A DNA stretch of 64,000 nucleotides from an uncultured Clostridia bacterium (GTDB taxonomy: Bacteria; Bacillota; Clostridia; Lachnospirales; Lachnospiraceae): the NCBI GenBank assembly GCA_937895705.1, contig CALBKM010000027.1:1-64000 (forward strand), in the 5' to 3' direction. The translations under genes and the position numbers were made by a program. Below, piece by piece: positions 34,577 to 43,133 of the stretch. The notes beneath the pieces are model-generated. The model searched no databases and was not told the DNA's origin. It worked only from the letters and a program-made list of their open reading frames with translations. The stretch's first letter is position 1. Each line of letters begins with the position of its first letter.

Positions 34577-34648
34577 TGTAAATAATTTACAAATTTTGCT
34601 TGCAAATTTGAAAAAAGATGTTATAATGTGGATTGTAAATAATTTACA
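34577..34648 (+). promoter_or_regulatory. spo0A promoter flanked by two identical palindromes
   Basis: Perfect palindrome TGTAAATAATTTACA occurs at 34577-34591 and again at 34634-34648. Between them lie TTGCAA (34600-34605), a 16-base spacer and TATAAT (34622-34627). The second copy covers the expected start point and the first lies just upstream of -35. A partial inverted repeat CAAATTT...AAATTTG (34590-34610) overlaps the -35. The arrangement is that of a repressor acting by looping or blocking; the protein is unknown. It is not the 0A box TGTCGAA. Confidence 0.7.
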
Positions 34649-34689
34649 AAAAAAGGAAATTTTGGGAGAAAGGCAGAGAAGAAAAGAAG

Positions 34690-35490
34690 ATGGAAAAGAT
34701 TCGTGTACTTACGGTAGATGACAATGTTCGGATTTTGGAACTTTATGAGGAACTTTTGAAGAAAGACACTGTTGTGGAACATGTGGGCAGAGCGGAAGAC
34801 GGAGTGGAAGCCGTGAAGAAAATCAAAGAGTTACAGCCGGATGTTGTGCTGCTGGATATCATTATGCCGAAGCTTGACGGAATCGGTGTATTGGAGCAGA
34901 TACGTAAGGATGCGGAATTGGTAAAACAGCCTAAGGTAATTGTGGTGACCGCCATCGGTCAGGAGCGGGTAACGGAGAGTGTGTTTGCGCTGGGGGCCAG
35001 TTATTATATTATGAAACCTTTTGACAGTACGGTGATTATGCAGCGAATTCATCAGGTCATGGGAATCGGAACGATTTGCGGAGGAGAGCACAGCCGGCTT
35101 GTAAATCAGGAGGCGACGGTTTCCGGCGGAAATCATTTGGAAGTGGATGTGACGGATATTATTCATGAAATCGGTGTACCGGCACATATTAAAGGATATC
35201 AATATTTGAGAGATGCGATTATGTTGTCGGTGGACAATACGGAGATGTTGAATTCTATTACAAAGATGTTGTATCCGTCCATCGCAAAGCGTCATAAAAC
35301 AACGCCGAGCCGTGTGGAACGTGCGATCCGTCATGCCATCGAAGTGGCCTGGAGCAGGGGAAAAACCGATACCATCGATGCCCTGTTCGGCTATACGGTA
35401 GCCGGAGGAAAAGGAAAGCCGACCAACTCGGAATTTGTGGCGTTAATTGCGGATAAAATCCGGTTGGAGTATAAATTACGTACCCAGTAA
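34690..35490 (+). CDS. spo0A: Sporulation master regulator Spo0A
   Basis: 266 residues. The receiver domain (about 1-125) holds TVDDNVRILELYEELL, the phospho-acceptor Asp-56 in VVLLDIIMPKLDG and switch residues in VVTAIG and MKPFD. The C-terminal Spo0A DNA-binding domain (about 155-266) reads EIGVPAHIKGYQYLRDAI, TPSRVERAIRHAIEVAWSRG (recognition helix) and PTNSEFVALIADKIRLE. When phosphorylated it binds 0A boxes and starts sporulation. The gene is single and well separated, with its own promoter. Confidence 0.97.
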   Translation: MEKIRVLTVDDNVRILELYEELLKKDTVVEHVGRAEDGVEAVKKIKELQPDVVLLDIIMPKLDGIGVLEQIRKDAELVKQPKVIVVTAIGQERVTESVFALGASYYIMKPFDSTVIMQRIHQVMGIGTICGGEHSRLVNQEATVSGGNHLEVDVTDIIHEIGVPAHIKGYQYLRDAIMLSVDNTEMLNSITKMLYPSIAKRHKTTPSRVERAIRHAIEVAWSRGKTDTIDALFGYTVAGGKGKPTNSEFVALIADKIRLEYKLRTQ

Positions 35491-35540
35491 ACGCAGTAGA
35501 AAAAAGAGGCGGAGAAAAAGGCGGAAATATTGAAAAATGC

Positions 35541-35569
35541 TTTTCAAATTATCCGAATTGTGGTATACT
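35541..35569 (+). promoter_or_regulatory. Probable glgA promoter, extended -10
   Basis: TTTTCA (35541-35546), 17 bases and TATACT (35564-35569) with TGG just upstream (extended -10), 41 bases before the GTG start. Confidence 0.55.
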
Positions 35570-35610
35570 GATTATATATAATGATATCTGTTTACACAAG
35601 GAGGAGAACC

Positions 35611-37056
35611 GTGAAAAATATTCTTTTTGTTGCTTCTGAGTGTGTGCCTTTTATTAAGACCGGAGGTCTGGCAGATGTGGTGGGTGCCCTTCCGAAGTAT
35701 TTGGACAAAGAACGCTATGATGTTCGGGTAATGCTTCCGAATTACATGTCCATTCCGGCGAAGTATAAGGAGAAAATGCTGTATAAGACCCATTTCTACA
35801 TGGATCTTGCATGGCGCAGTCAGTATGTGGGGGTACTGGAAGCTGTCATTGACGGGATTACGTTTTATCTGATTGATAATGAGTATTATTTTGCCGGGGA
35901 TAAGCCGTACGGTAATATCCATGAGGATATCGAGAAGTTTGCGTTCTTTTCCCGCGCGGTATTGTCGGCGTTGCCGCAAATCGGCTTCCGCCCGGATTTG
36001 ATTCATTGTAACGACTGGCAGACCGGTCTGATTCCGGTGTATTTGCACGACAGCTTCGAGCAGGGAGAGTTTTACCGCGGTATCAAGTCGGTAATGACCA
36101 TTCACAACTTAAAGTTCCAGGGTGTCTGGGATAAGAAGACGGTGGCGGATATTACCGGCCTTGACATGTACTATTTTACTCCGGACAAGTTGGAGGCTTA
36201 CGGCGATGCCAACTATTTAAAGGGCGGTATCGTGTATGCGGACTATGTGACCACGGTAAGCGATACCTATGCGGAGGAGATTAAGACGCCGTTTTACGGT
36301 GAGGGACTTGACGGTTTGATGCGTGCCCGTTCCAATAATCTTTGGGGTATTGTAAACGGTATTGACTACGAAGAGTACGACCCAGAAACCGATCCGTTTA
36401 TCGTGCAGAATTTCAATATCAGGAATTTTCGTAAGGAGAAGGTAAAGAACAAGCTGGCTTTGCAGGAAGAGCTTGATTTGGAACGCGACGGTAAGAAGTT
36501 TATGGTGGGCGTGGTTTCCAGACTGACGGACCAGAAGGGGTTTGACCTGGTAGAGTGTGTGATGGAAGAGCTTTGTGATACGGATGTACAGCTTGTGATT
36601 CTCGGCACGGGCGATCCGAAGTATGAGAACCTGTTCCGCTACTATGAGTGGAAGTATCACGGAAGGGTGTCCTCCAATATTTATTATAATAATGAGCGTG
36701 CTCATAAGATTTATGCGGCTTGTGATGCGTTTTTGATGCCGTCGCTGTTTGAACCGTGCGGTCTCAGCCAGCTCATCAGTTTGCGATACGGTACCGTGCC
36801 GATTGTTCGAGAGACCGGCGGCCTTCGGGATACCGTTATTCCGTACAACGAGTACGAGGGAACCGGAACCGGTTTCAGTTTTGCGAATTACAACGCCCAT
36901 GAGATGCTTTCCATTGTACGTTACGCAAAGCATATTTATTATAACAAAAAGAGAGAGTGGAATAAGCTTGTGGACCGCGGAATGGCAACAGATTTTTCGT
37001 GGAAAGCTTCCGCTAAGAAGTACGAAGATTTATATCGTACCATGCTCGGAGAATAA
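35611..37056 (+). CDS. glgA: Glycogen synthase
   Basis: 481 residues, standard for ADP-glucose-dependent GT5 synthases. The N-terminal ADP-glucose site KTGGL is at 16-20 (FIKTGGLADVVGALPK), LIHCNDWQTGLIP is in the middle, and the C-terminal GT-B domain has VVSRLTDQKGFDL and PSLFEPCGLSQL. It elongates alpha-1,4-glucan in glycogen synthesis. GTG 35611 is chosen because AAGGAGG lies 7 bases upstream and the KNILFVASE start matches the family. No other glg genes are adjacent. A terminator follows. Confidence 0.96.
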   Translation: MKNILFVASECVPFIKTGGLADVVGALPKYLDKERYDVRVMLPNYMSIPAKYKEKMLYKTHFYMDLAWRSQYVGVLEAVIDGITFYLIDNEYYFAGDKPYGNIHEDIEKFAFFSRAVLSALPQIGFRPDLIHCNDWQTGLIPVYLHDSFEQGEFYRGIKSVMTIHNLKFQGVWDKKTVADITGLDMYYFTPDKLEAYGDANYLKGGIVYADYVTTVSDTYAEEIKTPFYGEGLDGLMRARSNNLWGIVNGIDYEEYDPETDPFIVQNFNIRNFRKEKVKNKLALQEELDLERDGKKFMVGVVSRLTDQKGFDLVECVMEELCDTDVQLVILGTGDPKYENLFRYYEWKYHGRVSSNIYYNNERAHKIYAACDAFLMPSLFEPCGLSQLISLRYGTVPIVRETGGLRDTVIPYNEYEGTGTGFSFANYNAHEMLSIVRYAKHIYYNKKREWNKLVDRGMATDFSWKASAKKYEDLYRTMLGE

Positions 37057-37062
37057 ATTGAC

Positions 37063-37099
37063 AGCCCATTTTGGACGAGCCTGCCCAAAATGGGCTTTT
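37063..37099 (+). terminator. glgA terminator
   Basis: A 12-bp perfect stem (37063-37074 with 37085-37096) is followed by a short T-run (TTTTG). It begins 6 bases after the stop. Confidence 0.75.
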
Positions 37100-37181
37100 G
37101 TCGGATGAAGAACAGGAGAAGGTGGAAAACTTCTGCAGACCGGCATACAATGAGTTAGATAGGACTCGGAAGGAGAAACAT

Positions 37182-38690
37182 ATGAAGTTAGAAGAATTGC
37201 TTACGCAATTGCGTTCGGAACGGTTGGTTACGGAAATACGCGGGAATAAGGACGTTGATGTAACGGGAATTGTGTATGATACCAGAACGTCCATCGAAAA
37301 AGGAAATCTTTTTGTGTGTATCAAGGGGGCTGTTTTTGACGGACATGAATATGCGGAAACGGCAGTGGAGGCAGGAGCATCGGTGATTGTAGCGGAAAAG
37401 GAGCTTGTGCTTTCCGGGGATGCCACACTGGTGCTGGTAAAGGATACGAGAAAAGCGTTGGCGTATTTGTCTGCGGCCTGGTTCGGTTATCCGGCAAAGG
37501 AACTGATTACCATTGGGATTACCGGAACAAAGGGAAAGACCACCACTGCTTATATGGTACATCATATTTTGGAGAAGGTAGGAATAAAGACCGGACTGAT
37601 CGGTACGGTAGAGGTACAAAACGGCAGGGAAACAATTCCGGCCAGTCATACCACGCCGGAATCCTATTTGCTTCATAAATATTTCAGGGAGATGGCAGAT
37701 AACGGTTGTAAGGCGGTTGTTATGGAGGTGTCCTCCCAGGCGTTAAAGTTGTCCAGAGTGGGCGGAATTATGTTTGATTACGGAGTGTTTACCAATCTGG
37801 AACCGGATCACATCGGTCCCAACGAGCACTCGGATTTTGAGGATTATGCGGAGTGTAAATCCCGGTTGTTCTGCCAGTGTCGGTTCGGTATCTTAAATGC
37901 GGACGACCCGATGATGAACCGGATGCTTCTCGGCAGTGTTTGTGATTATATGACTTACGGATGCAAGGAAGGCGCAGATTTGGTTGCTACGGATATCGAC
38001 CAACATCGTACGGACGGAAAATTGATGGTTTCTTATAAAACCAAAGGGGTGTTGGAAACGGAGATTTCGGTACCGGTACCGGGAATCTTTACCGTATACA
38101 ATTCCCTTACGGCGGTTGCCATCTGTATGCATTTGAAAGTACCGACGGAGATTATGCAAAAGGCTTTTGCGGAGGTACGGGTAAAGGGAAGACTGGAAAG
38201 TATACCTCTTTCCTCTAAGTTTTCCCTGATGATTGATTATGCCCACAATGCCATGAGTTTAAAGAGTCTGCTGACGGCCTTAAAGGAGTATAACCCGAAG
38301 CGGTTGGTATGTCTGTTCGGCTGCGGCGGTAATCGTTCCAGAGACCGTCGGTTTGAGATGGGAGAGATTTCGTCCCGGTATGCGGACCTGACCATTGTTA
38401 CGTCCGATAATCCTCGTTTTGAGGAGCCGGAGGCAATTATCGAAGACATTTTGACCGGTGTGAAAAAGGCGGACGGGGAATATGTGACCGTACCGGACCG
38501 TAAGGAAGCTATCCGTTACGCGATTTTAAATGCCCGGGATGAAGATGTAATTGTGCTTGCGGGAAAGGGACACGAAGATTATCAGGAAATTAAAGGTGTA
38601 AAGTACCCGATGGATGAGCGGGTTCTCATAAAGGAGATTCTTTCGGAGATGTCCCCGGAAGAAAAAGAAAGATTAAAGATTCTTATGTAA
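37182..38690 (+). CDS. murE: UDP-MurNAc-tripeptide synthetase (meso-DAP type)
   Basis: 502 residues of the Mur ligase family. The P-loop ITGTKGKTTTAYM lies near residue 110-120, HTTPESYLLHKYF and VSSQALKLSRV are central, and DNPR (409-412) in TSDNPRFEEP marks use of meso-diaminopimelate. It adds the third stem-peptide residue to UDP-MurNAc-dipeptide in the cytoplasm. ATG 37182 follows GGAAGGAG at 6 bases; the frame is open further upstream but overlaps the glgA terminator. The gene is far from the division cluster at 53651-64000. Confidence 0.95.
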   Translation: MKLEELLTQLRSERLVTEIRGNKDVDVTGIVYDTRTSIEKGNLFVCIKGAVFDGHEYAETAVEAGASVIVAEKELVLSGDATLVLVKDTRKALAYLSAAWFGYPAKELITIGITGTKGKTTTAYMVHHILEKVGIKTGLIGTVEVQNGRETIPASHTTPESYLLHKYFREMADNGCKAVVMEVSSQALKLSRVGGIMFDYGVFTNLEPDHIGPNEHSDFEDYAECKSRLFCQCRFGILNADDPMMNRMLLGSVCDYMTYGCKEGADLVATDIDQHRTDGKLMVSYKTKGVLETEISVPVPGIFTVYNSLTAVAICMHLKVPTEIMQKAFAEVRVKGRLESIPLSSKFSLMIDYAHNAMSLKSLLTALKEYNPKRLVCLFGCGGNRSRDRRFEMGEISSRYADLTIVTSDNPRFEEPEAIIEDILTGVKKADGEYVTVPDRKEAIRYAILNARDEDVIVLAGKGHEDYQEIKGVKYPMDERVLIKEILSEMSPEEKERLKILM

Positions 38691-38727
38691 TCAATGTTTT
38701 ATGAAGTAACAAAGGAGGAAGGAATCG

Positions 38728-40962
38728 ATGCGGTATGCCGATGTAATTGTGGACATTTCGCTGGAAAAACTGGATAAGACGTACCAATATGCGATTCCGG
38801 ACCACCTGGCGGATGTTGCGGTGGTGGGGGCAAAGGTAGAAGTTCCTTTCGGAGGAGGAAACCGGAAGCTTTTAGGATATATTATGGATACCTCCGATAC
38901 GCCGGCCTTTGACCCGGCCCGGACAAAAGAGATTCTGTCTGTAGTACAAGGGGCGGTGTCGTTGGAACGCAGGTCCATTGCCCTGGCGTACTGGATGAAG
39001 GAACATTTCGGTGGTACGATGAACGAAGCCTTAAAAACGGTACTTCCGGTAAAACAGGAAGTGCGGAATTTAAAAAAACGTACGATTGTGCTGCAGGCGG
39101 AGCCGGAGGCTTTTGATGCCTATTATGCCGCGGCGGTAAAACGGAAATATGAAGCAAGAATCCGATTGCTTGAGGCGTTAAAAGAGAAAAGGGAACTGGA
39201 TTATTCAGAAGCGGAACAGAAGCTTAAAATAACGGCAAGTACCGTGGAAGCGGTTTGTCGGGACGGAATCGTTTCCGTAAAGGAGGAAACGGTGTACCGG
39301 AATCCCGCAAATGGAATACAGCTTGTCAATAAGCCGCAGTTAAACGAGGAACAGAAACAGGCAGTGGAAACGGTCTGGACCGATTATACAGAAGGAAGAC
39401 GAGGCACGTATTTATTGTTCGGTGTTACCGGAAGCGGGAAGACCGAGGTGTATCTGGAACTGATTGAACGGGTCGTTCGTGAAGGGAAACAGGCCATTAT
39501 GCTGATTCCGGAGATTTCGCTTACGTTTCAGACGGTGCGGCGTTTTTACGAACGATTCGGAGAACGGGTGTCGGTGTTGCATTCCAGACTTTCCGCAGGA
39601 GAACGTTACGACCAGTATGTGCGGGCACAAAACGGTGAAATCGATGTGATGATAGGACCGCGTTCGGCTTTGTTTACGCCGTTTGAGAGCCCGGGGCTGA
39701 TTTTGATGGATGAAGAGCAGGAGGGCGCTTATAAAAGTGAAGGAACCCCCAAATATCATGCGAGAGAGACGGCGGAATATCTGGCAGAATTAACGGGAGC
39801 GTCTCTGGTATTGGGGTCAGCCACCCCGTCTCTGGAGGCATATACAAGAGCGAAGGAAGGCAGGTATCGTCTTTTGACGCTGACCAAACGTGCTAAAGAG
39901 GCTGTGATGCCCAAGGTAGAGATTGTGGATTTGCGACAGGAACTGGCGGAAGGGAACCGTTCCATGTTCAGCAGAAAACTTAGGGCTTTGATGGAGGAAC
40001 GGCTTGCCAAAGGGCAGCAGGTTATGTTGTTTTTAAACCGGCGTGGTTATGCGGGTACGGTATCCTGTCGTGCCTGCGGAGAGGGAATGAAGTGTCCGCA
40101 TTGCGATATTTCCCTGACCTTTCATAAGGGAGGAAGGTTGTTGTGTCATTACTGCGGATATGAAATACTGCAGCCGAAAACCTGTCCGTCCTGCGGTTCT
40201 AAGTACATCGGATTGTTCGGTACCGGTACCCAGAAGGTAGAAGAGGCGGTACTACGGGAATTCCCGGGGGTTAAGGTGTTGCGAATGGATGCGGATACCA
40301 CAAAAAACAAAGGCGGTCATGAAAAAATAGCGGAAGCCTTTGCGAAGGAAGAAGCTCAGGTGTTAATCGGTACCCAGATGATTGTAAAAGGCCATGATTT
40401 TCCGAAGGTGACGCTGGTGGGAATCATTGCGGCGGATTTGTCTTTGTATGCGGGAGATTACCGGGCTGCGGAGCGAACGTTCTGTTTGCTTGCCCAGGCG
40501 TCGGGACGTGCCGGACGGGATAAGCTGGCGGGAAATGTGGTGATTCAGACCTATCAGCCGGACCATTACAGCATCGTGGCGGCGGCAAACGAAGACTACG
40601 AAGGCTTTTATACGCAGGAGATGGCGTATCGGAGACTGCTTAAGTATCCTCCGGCGGCTCATGTACTGGCGGTTTTGGTACAGGGAGAAGAGGAGAATAC
40701 GGCAAAAAAGGCGGCGCTGCGAATTGCGGGAGTACTGCAGGCGGCAAAGTTGCCGGAGGAAGGATTCGGAACCGTGTCGGGACCGGTGCCGGCGGGGCTT
40801 GCGAAAGCCAATGACATGTATCGTTTTTTGATTTATGTGAAATCCGCAAGTTATGAGCGTTTGATGGAATTTCACAGAGTTGCCGGAGCGGAGAAACTAT
40901 TGACAGAATCGGCAATGAAGTGTAACATACAGTTTGACTTCAATCCACTCAGTGGTTATTGA
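38728..40962 (+). CDS. priA: Primosomal protein N' (PriA helicase)
   Basis: 744 residues. The N-terminal 3'-DNA-binding region (YADVIVDISLEKLDKTYQY) is followed by a helicase core with Walker A GVTGSGKTEVY (near 232-242), DEEQEGAYKSE (motif II) and LGSATPSLEAY. The zinc-ribbon cysteines lie in CRACGEGMKCPHCD, CHYCGYE and CPSCGSKYIG, and the final helicase motif is QASGRAGR. It restarts stalled replication forks by loading DnaB. AGGAGG precedes the ATG. It is followed by def and fmt, a widespread gene order. Confidence 0.96.
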   Translation: MRYADVIVDISLEKLDKTYQYAIPDHLADVAVVGAKVEVPFGGGNRKLLGYIMDTSDTPAFDPARTKEILSVVQGAVSLERRSIALAYWMKEHFGGTMNEALKTVLPVKQEVRNLKKRTIVLQAEPEAFDAYYAAAVKRKYEARIRLLEALKEKRELDYSEAEQKLKITASTVEAVCRDGIVSVKEETVYRNPANGIQLVNKPQLNEEQKQAVETVWTDYTEGRRGTYLLFGVTGSGKTEVYLELIERVVREGKQAIMLIPEISLTFQTVRRFYERFGERVSVLHSRLSAGERYDQYVRAQNGEIDVMIGPRSALFTPFESPGLILMDEEQEGAYKSEGTPKYHARETAEYLAELTGASLVLGSATPSLEAYTRAKEGRYRLLTLTKRAKEAVMPKVEIVDLRQELAEGNRSMFSRKLRALMEERLAKGQQVMLFLNRRGYAGTVSCRACGEGMKCPHCDISLTFHKGGRLLCHYCGYEILQPKTCPSCGSKYIGLFGTGTQKVEEAVLREFPGVKVLRMDADTTKNKGGHEKIAEAFAKEEAQVLIGTQMIVKGHDFPKVTLVGIIAADLSLYAGDYRAAERTFCLLAQASGRAGRDKLAGNVVIQTYQPDHYSIVAAANEDYEGFYTQEMAYRRLLKYPPAAHVLAVLVQGEEENTAKKAALRIAGVLQAAKLPEEGFGTVSGPVPAGLAKANDMYRFLIYVKSASYERLMEFHRVAGAEKLLTESAMKCNIQFDFNPLSGY

Positions 40963-40980
40963 GAACAGGAGGATAAGAAA

Positions 40981-41457
40981 ATGGCATTAAGAAAAATCAG
41001 AACATTAGGCGATCCGGTGTTGGAGAAGGTTTCAAAACCTGTACCGGAAGTGACGGAGAAGATTAAAGAATTGGCATACGATATGTTGGATACAATGTAC
41101 ACCGCAAACGGTGTGGGCCTTGCTGCGCCGCAGGTAGGTGTATTAAAGAGAATGGTAGTAATCGATGTTTCTCCGGAAGGAGATAAGCCGATTGTTCTTA
41201 TCAATCCGGAGATTATTGCAATGTCCGGTACCCAGAGCGGGGAAGAGGGCTGTTTAAGTGTTCCGGGCAAGTCCGGTTGCGTGACAAGACCGAATGAAGT
41301 GACGGTGCGTGCTTATAACTTAAAGATGCAGCAGATTGAATTGACCGGTACGGAACTTTTGGCCCGAGCACTTTGTCATGAAATCGATCACCTGGACGGT
41401 GTCGTATATGTTCAGAAGGTGGAAGGCGAGCTTCATGATGTGGCAGCTCAGGAGTAA
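40981..41457 (+). CDS. def: Peptide deformylase
   Basis: 158 residues. The three family motifs are present: GVGLAAPQVG, EEGCLSVPG and HEIDHLDG, giving the Cys, His, His metal site and the catalytic Glu. It removes the N-formyl group from new proteins. ATG 40981 has AGGAGG upstream. It lies 13 bases before fmt, which makes formyl-Met-tRNA, so both ends of the formyl cycle are in one operon. Confidence 0.97.
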   Translation: MALRKIRTLGDPVLEKVSKPVPEVTEKIKELAYDMLDTMYTANGVGLAAPQVGVLKRMVVIDVSPEGDKPIVLINPEIIAMSGTQSGEEGCLSVPGKSGCVTRPNEVTVRAYNLKMQQIELTGTELLARALCHEIDHLDGVVYVQKVEGELHDVAAQE

Positions 41458-41470
41458 CAGGAGGAACTAA

Positions 41471-42406
41471 ATGAGAGCGGTTTTTATGGGAACGCCGGAG
41501 ATTGCGGCAGAAGTATTAAAATGTTTACTTACGTCCGAACATGAGATTATTGCGGTGGTAACACAGCCGGACCGTCCGAAGGGCCGGGGAAAAGAGCTTG
41601 CAAAGTCTCCTGTGAAGCTGGTGGCGGAGGAACACGGAATCCCGGTATTACAGCCGGAAAGGGTAAAGGCACCGGAATCCGTAGCAGAGCTTCGTGCTTT
41701 GAATCCGGATATTATTCTGGTGGCGGCCTTCGGGCAGATTGTTTCGAAGGAGATTTTGGATTTGCCGAAATACGGTTGTATTAACGTACATGCGTCGTTG
41801 CTTCCGGAGTATCGGGGCGCGGCTCCGATTCAGTGGGCGATTCTGGATGGTAAGGATGTAACAGGAATTACCATTATGCGGATGGATGAAGGAATCGATA
41901 CCGGCGATATGATTTGTAAGACGGAGATTCCGATTACGGCAGAGGAGACGGGCGGCAGTCTTCACGATAAGCTGGCGGCTGCGGGCGGACCGTTGCTTCT
42001 TTCCGCAATTAAGCAAATCGAAGAAGGAACTGCGGTATATACCCCGCAAAATCATGAGGAGCACACCTATGCGAAAATGCTTCGTAAAGAGCTGGGTAAA
42101 CTCGATTTTACGGAACCGGCGGAAAAGTTGGAACGTTATATTCGCGGTTTAAATCCTTGGCCGAGTGCATATACTTATAAAGACGGGAAAACCATGAAGT
42201 TCTGGAGTGCTTCCGTGTCTTATGAGAAGTTTGATGCATGCCCGTGCGGCACCCTTGTTTCCGTACAGGACGGAATGCTTTGGATTATGACCGGAGACGG
42301 TGTTTTACAGGTAAAGGAGCTTCAGCCGGAGGGCAAGCGCCGCATGACTACGGAGGAATATCTTCGTGGCTATCCGCTTGTTCCGGGAATTGTATTCGGA
42401 AGCTAG
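41471..42406 (+). CDS. fmt: Methionyl-tRNA formyltransferase
   Basis: 311 residues. The N-terminal formyl-THF-binding domain reads VFMGTPEIAAEVLK, QPDRPKGRGKEL, NVHASLLPEYRGAAPIQWAI (catalytic HxSLLP) and TIMRMDEGIDTGDM. The C-terminal OB-like tRNA-binding domain is about 205-311. It transfers formyl to Met-tRNAi. AGGAGG lies upstream of ATG 41471. Confidence 0.97.
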   Translation: MRAVFMGTPEIAAEVLKCLLTSEHEIIAVVTQPDRPKGRGKELAKSPVKLVAEEHGIPVLQPERVKAPESVAELRALNPDIILVAAFGQIVSKEILDLPKYGCINVHASLLPEYRGAAPIQWAILDGKDVTGITIMRMDEGIDTGDMICKTEIPITAEETGGSLHDKLAAAGGPLLLSAIKQIEEGTAVYTPQNHEEHTYAKMLRKELGKLDFTEPAEKLERYIRGLNPWPSAYTYKDGKTMKFWSASVSYEKFDACPCGTLVSVQDGMLWIMTGDGVLQVKELQPEGKRRMTTEEYLRGYPLVPGIVFGS

Positions 42407-42448
42407 GATACAGTATGGACAGTGGGTGCAAGGAAGGGAGGAGTTCTC

Positions 42449-43132
42449 TTGTTTTATGATTGGACGTATATTTTAGTAATTATCGGTGCGGTATTGTCTT
42501 TATGGGCATCTGCAGGTGTAAAAAACAGTTTTTCCAAATATTCGAAGGTTCGTACTTATAACGGTGTGACAGCCTGCGAGGCGGCGGAACGGATTTTGCA
42601 CGGTGCCGGAATTTACGACGTAAAGGTGGAACATGTGTCCGGAAATCTGACGGATCATTACGATTCTTCCTCAAAGATTTTACGTCTGTCCGATTCCGTG
42701 TATAACAGCACTTCCGTGGCTGCGGTAGGTGTTGCGGCCCATGAATGCGGACATGCTATCCAGGACCATGAGGAATATGTACCGTTACGTTTGCGTCACT
42801 ATCTGGTTCCGATTGTTAACTTCGGTAACCGATTATCTATGCCGTTGTTTGTCATCGGATTGTTGCTCGGTGCATACAATACGCTTGTTCCGATCGGAAT
42901 TTTTCTGTTCTCCTTTGCGGTGGTGTTCCAGTTTGTTACGTTGCCGGTGGAGTTTAATGCTTCTTCCAGAGCGGTAGCGATTTTAGGAGATAGCGGAATG
43001 GTAACGACGGAGGAATTACCGAAGGTAAAAAAAGTGCTGAAGGCTGCGGCTTATACGTATCTGGCGGCTGCGGCGTCCTCGGCGTTGCAACTGTTACGTT
43101 TGTTGCTTATTTCCCGCAGAAGGAGAAATTAG
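42449..43132 (+). CDS. Neutral zinc metallopeptidase, YugP family membrane protein
   Basis: 227 residues with a membrane helix at the N-terminus, the HECGH zinc motif at residues 98-102 (VGVAAHECGHAIQD) and two or three further helices. The N-terminal cytoplasmic segment carries NGVTACEAAERILH. Family members are intramembrane-associated proteases of unknown target, usually found in the fmt-rsmB neighbourhood as here. I chose TTG 42449 since AAGGGAGGAG ends five bases upstream and MFYDWTYILV fits the family start. Confidence 0.88.
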   Translation: MFYDWTYILVIIGAVLSLWASAGVKNSFSKYSKVRTYNGVTACEAAERILHGAGIYDVKVEHVSGNLTDHYDSSSKILRLSDSVYNSTSVAAVGVAAHECGHAIQDHEEYVPLRLRHYLVPIVNFGNRLSMPLFVIGLLLGAYNTLVPIGIFLFSFAVVFQFVTLPVEFNASSRAVAILGDSGMVTTEELPKVKKVLKAAAYTYLAAAASSALQLLRLLLISRRRRN

Positions 43133-43133
43133 G

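Noticed and set aside
34577..34648. 0A box or CcpA site at the spo0A promoter
   Set aside because: The palindrome lacks TGTCGAA and does not match the CcpA pattern, so neither known control site explains it.
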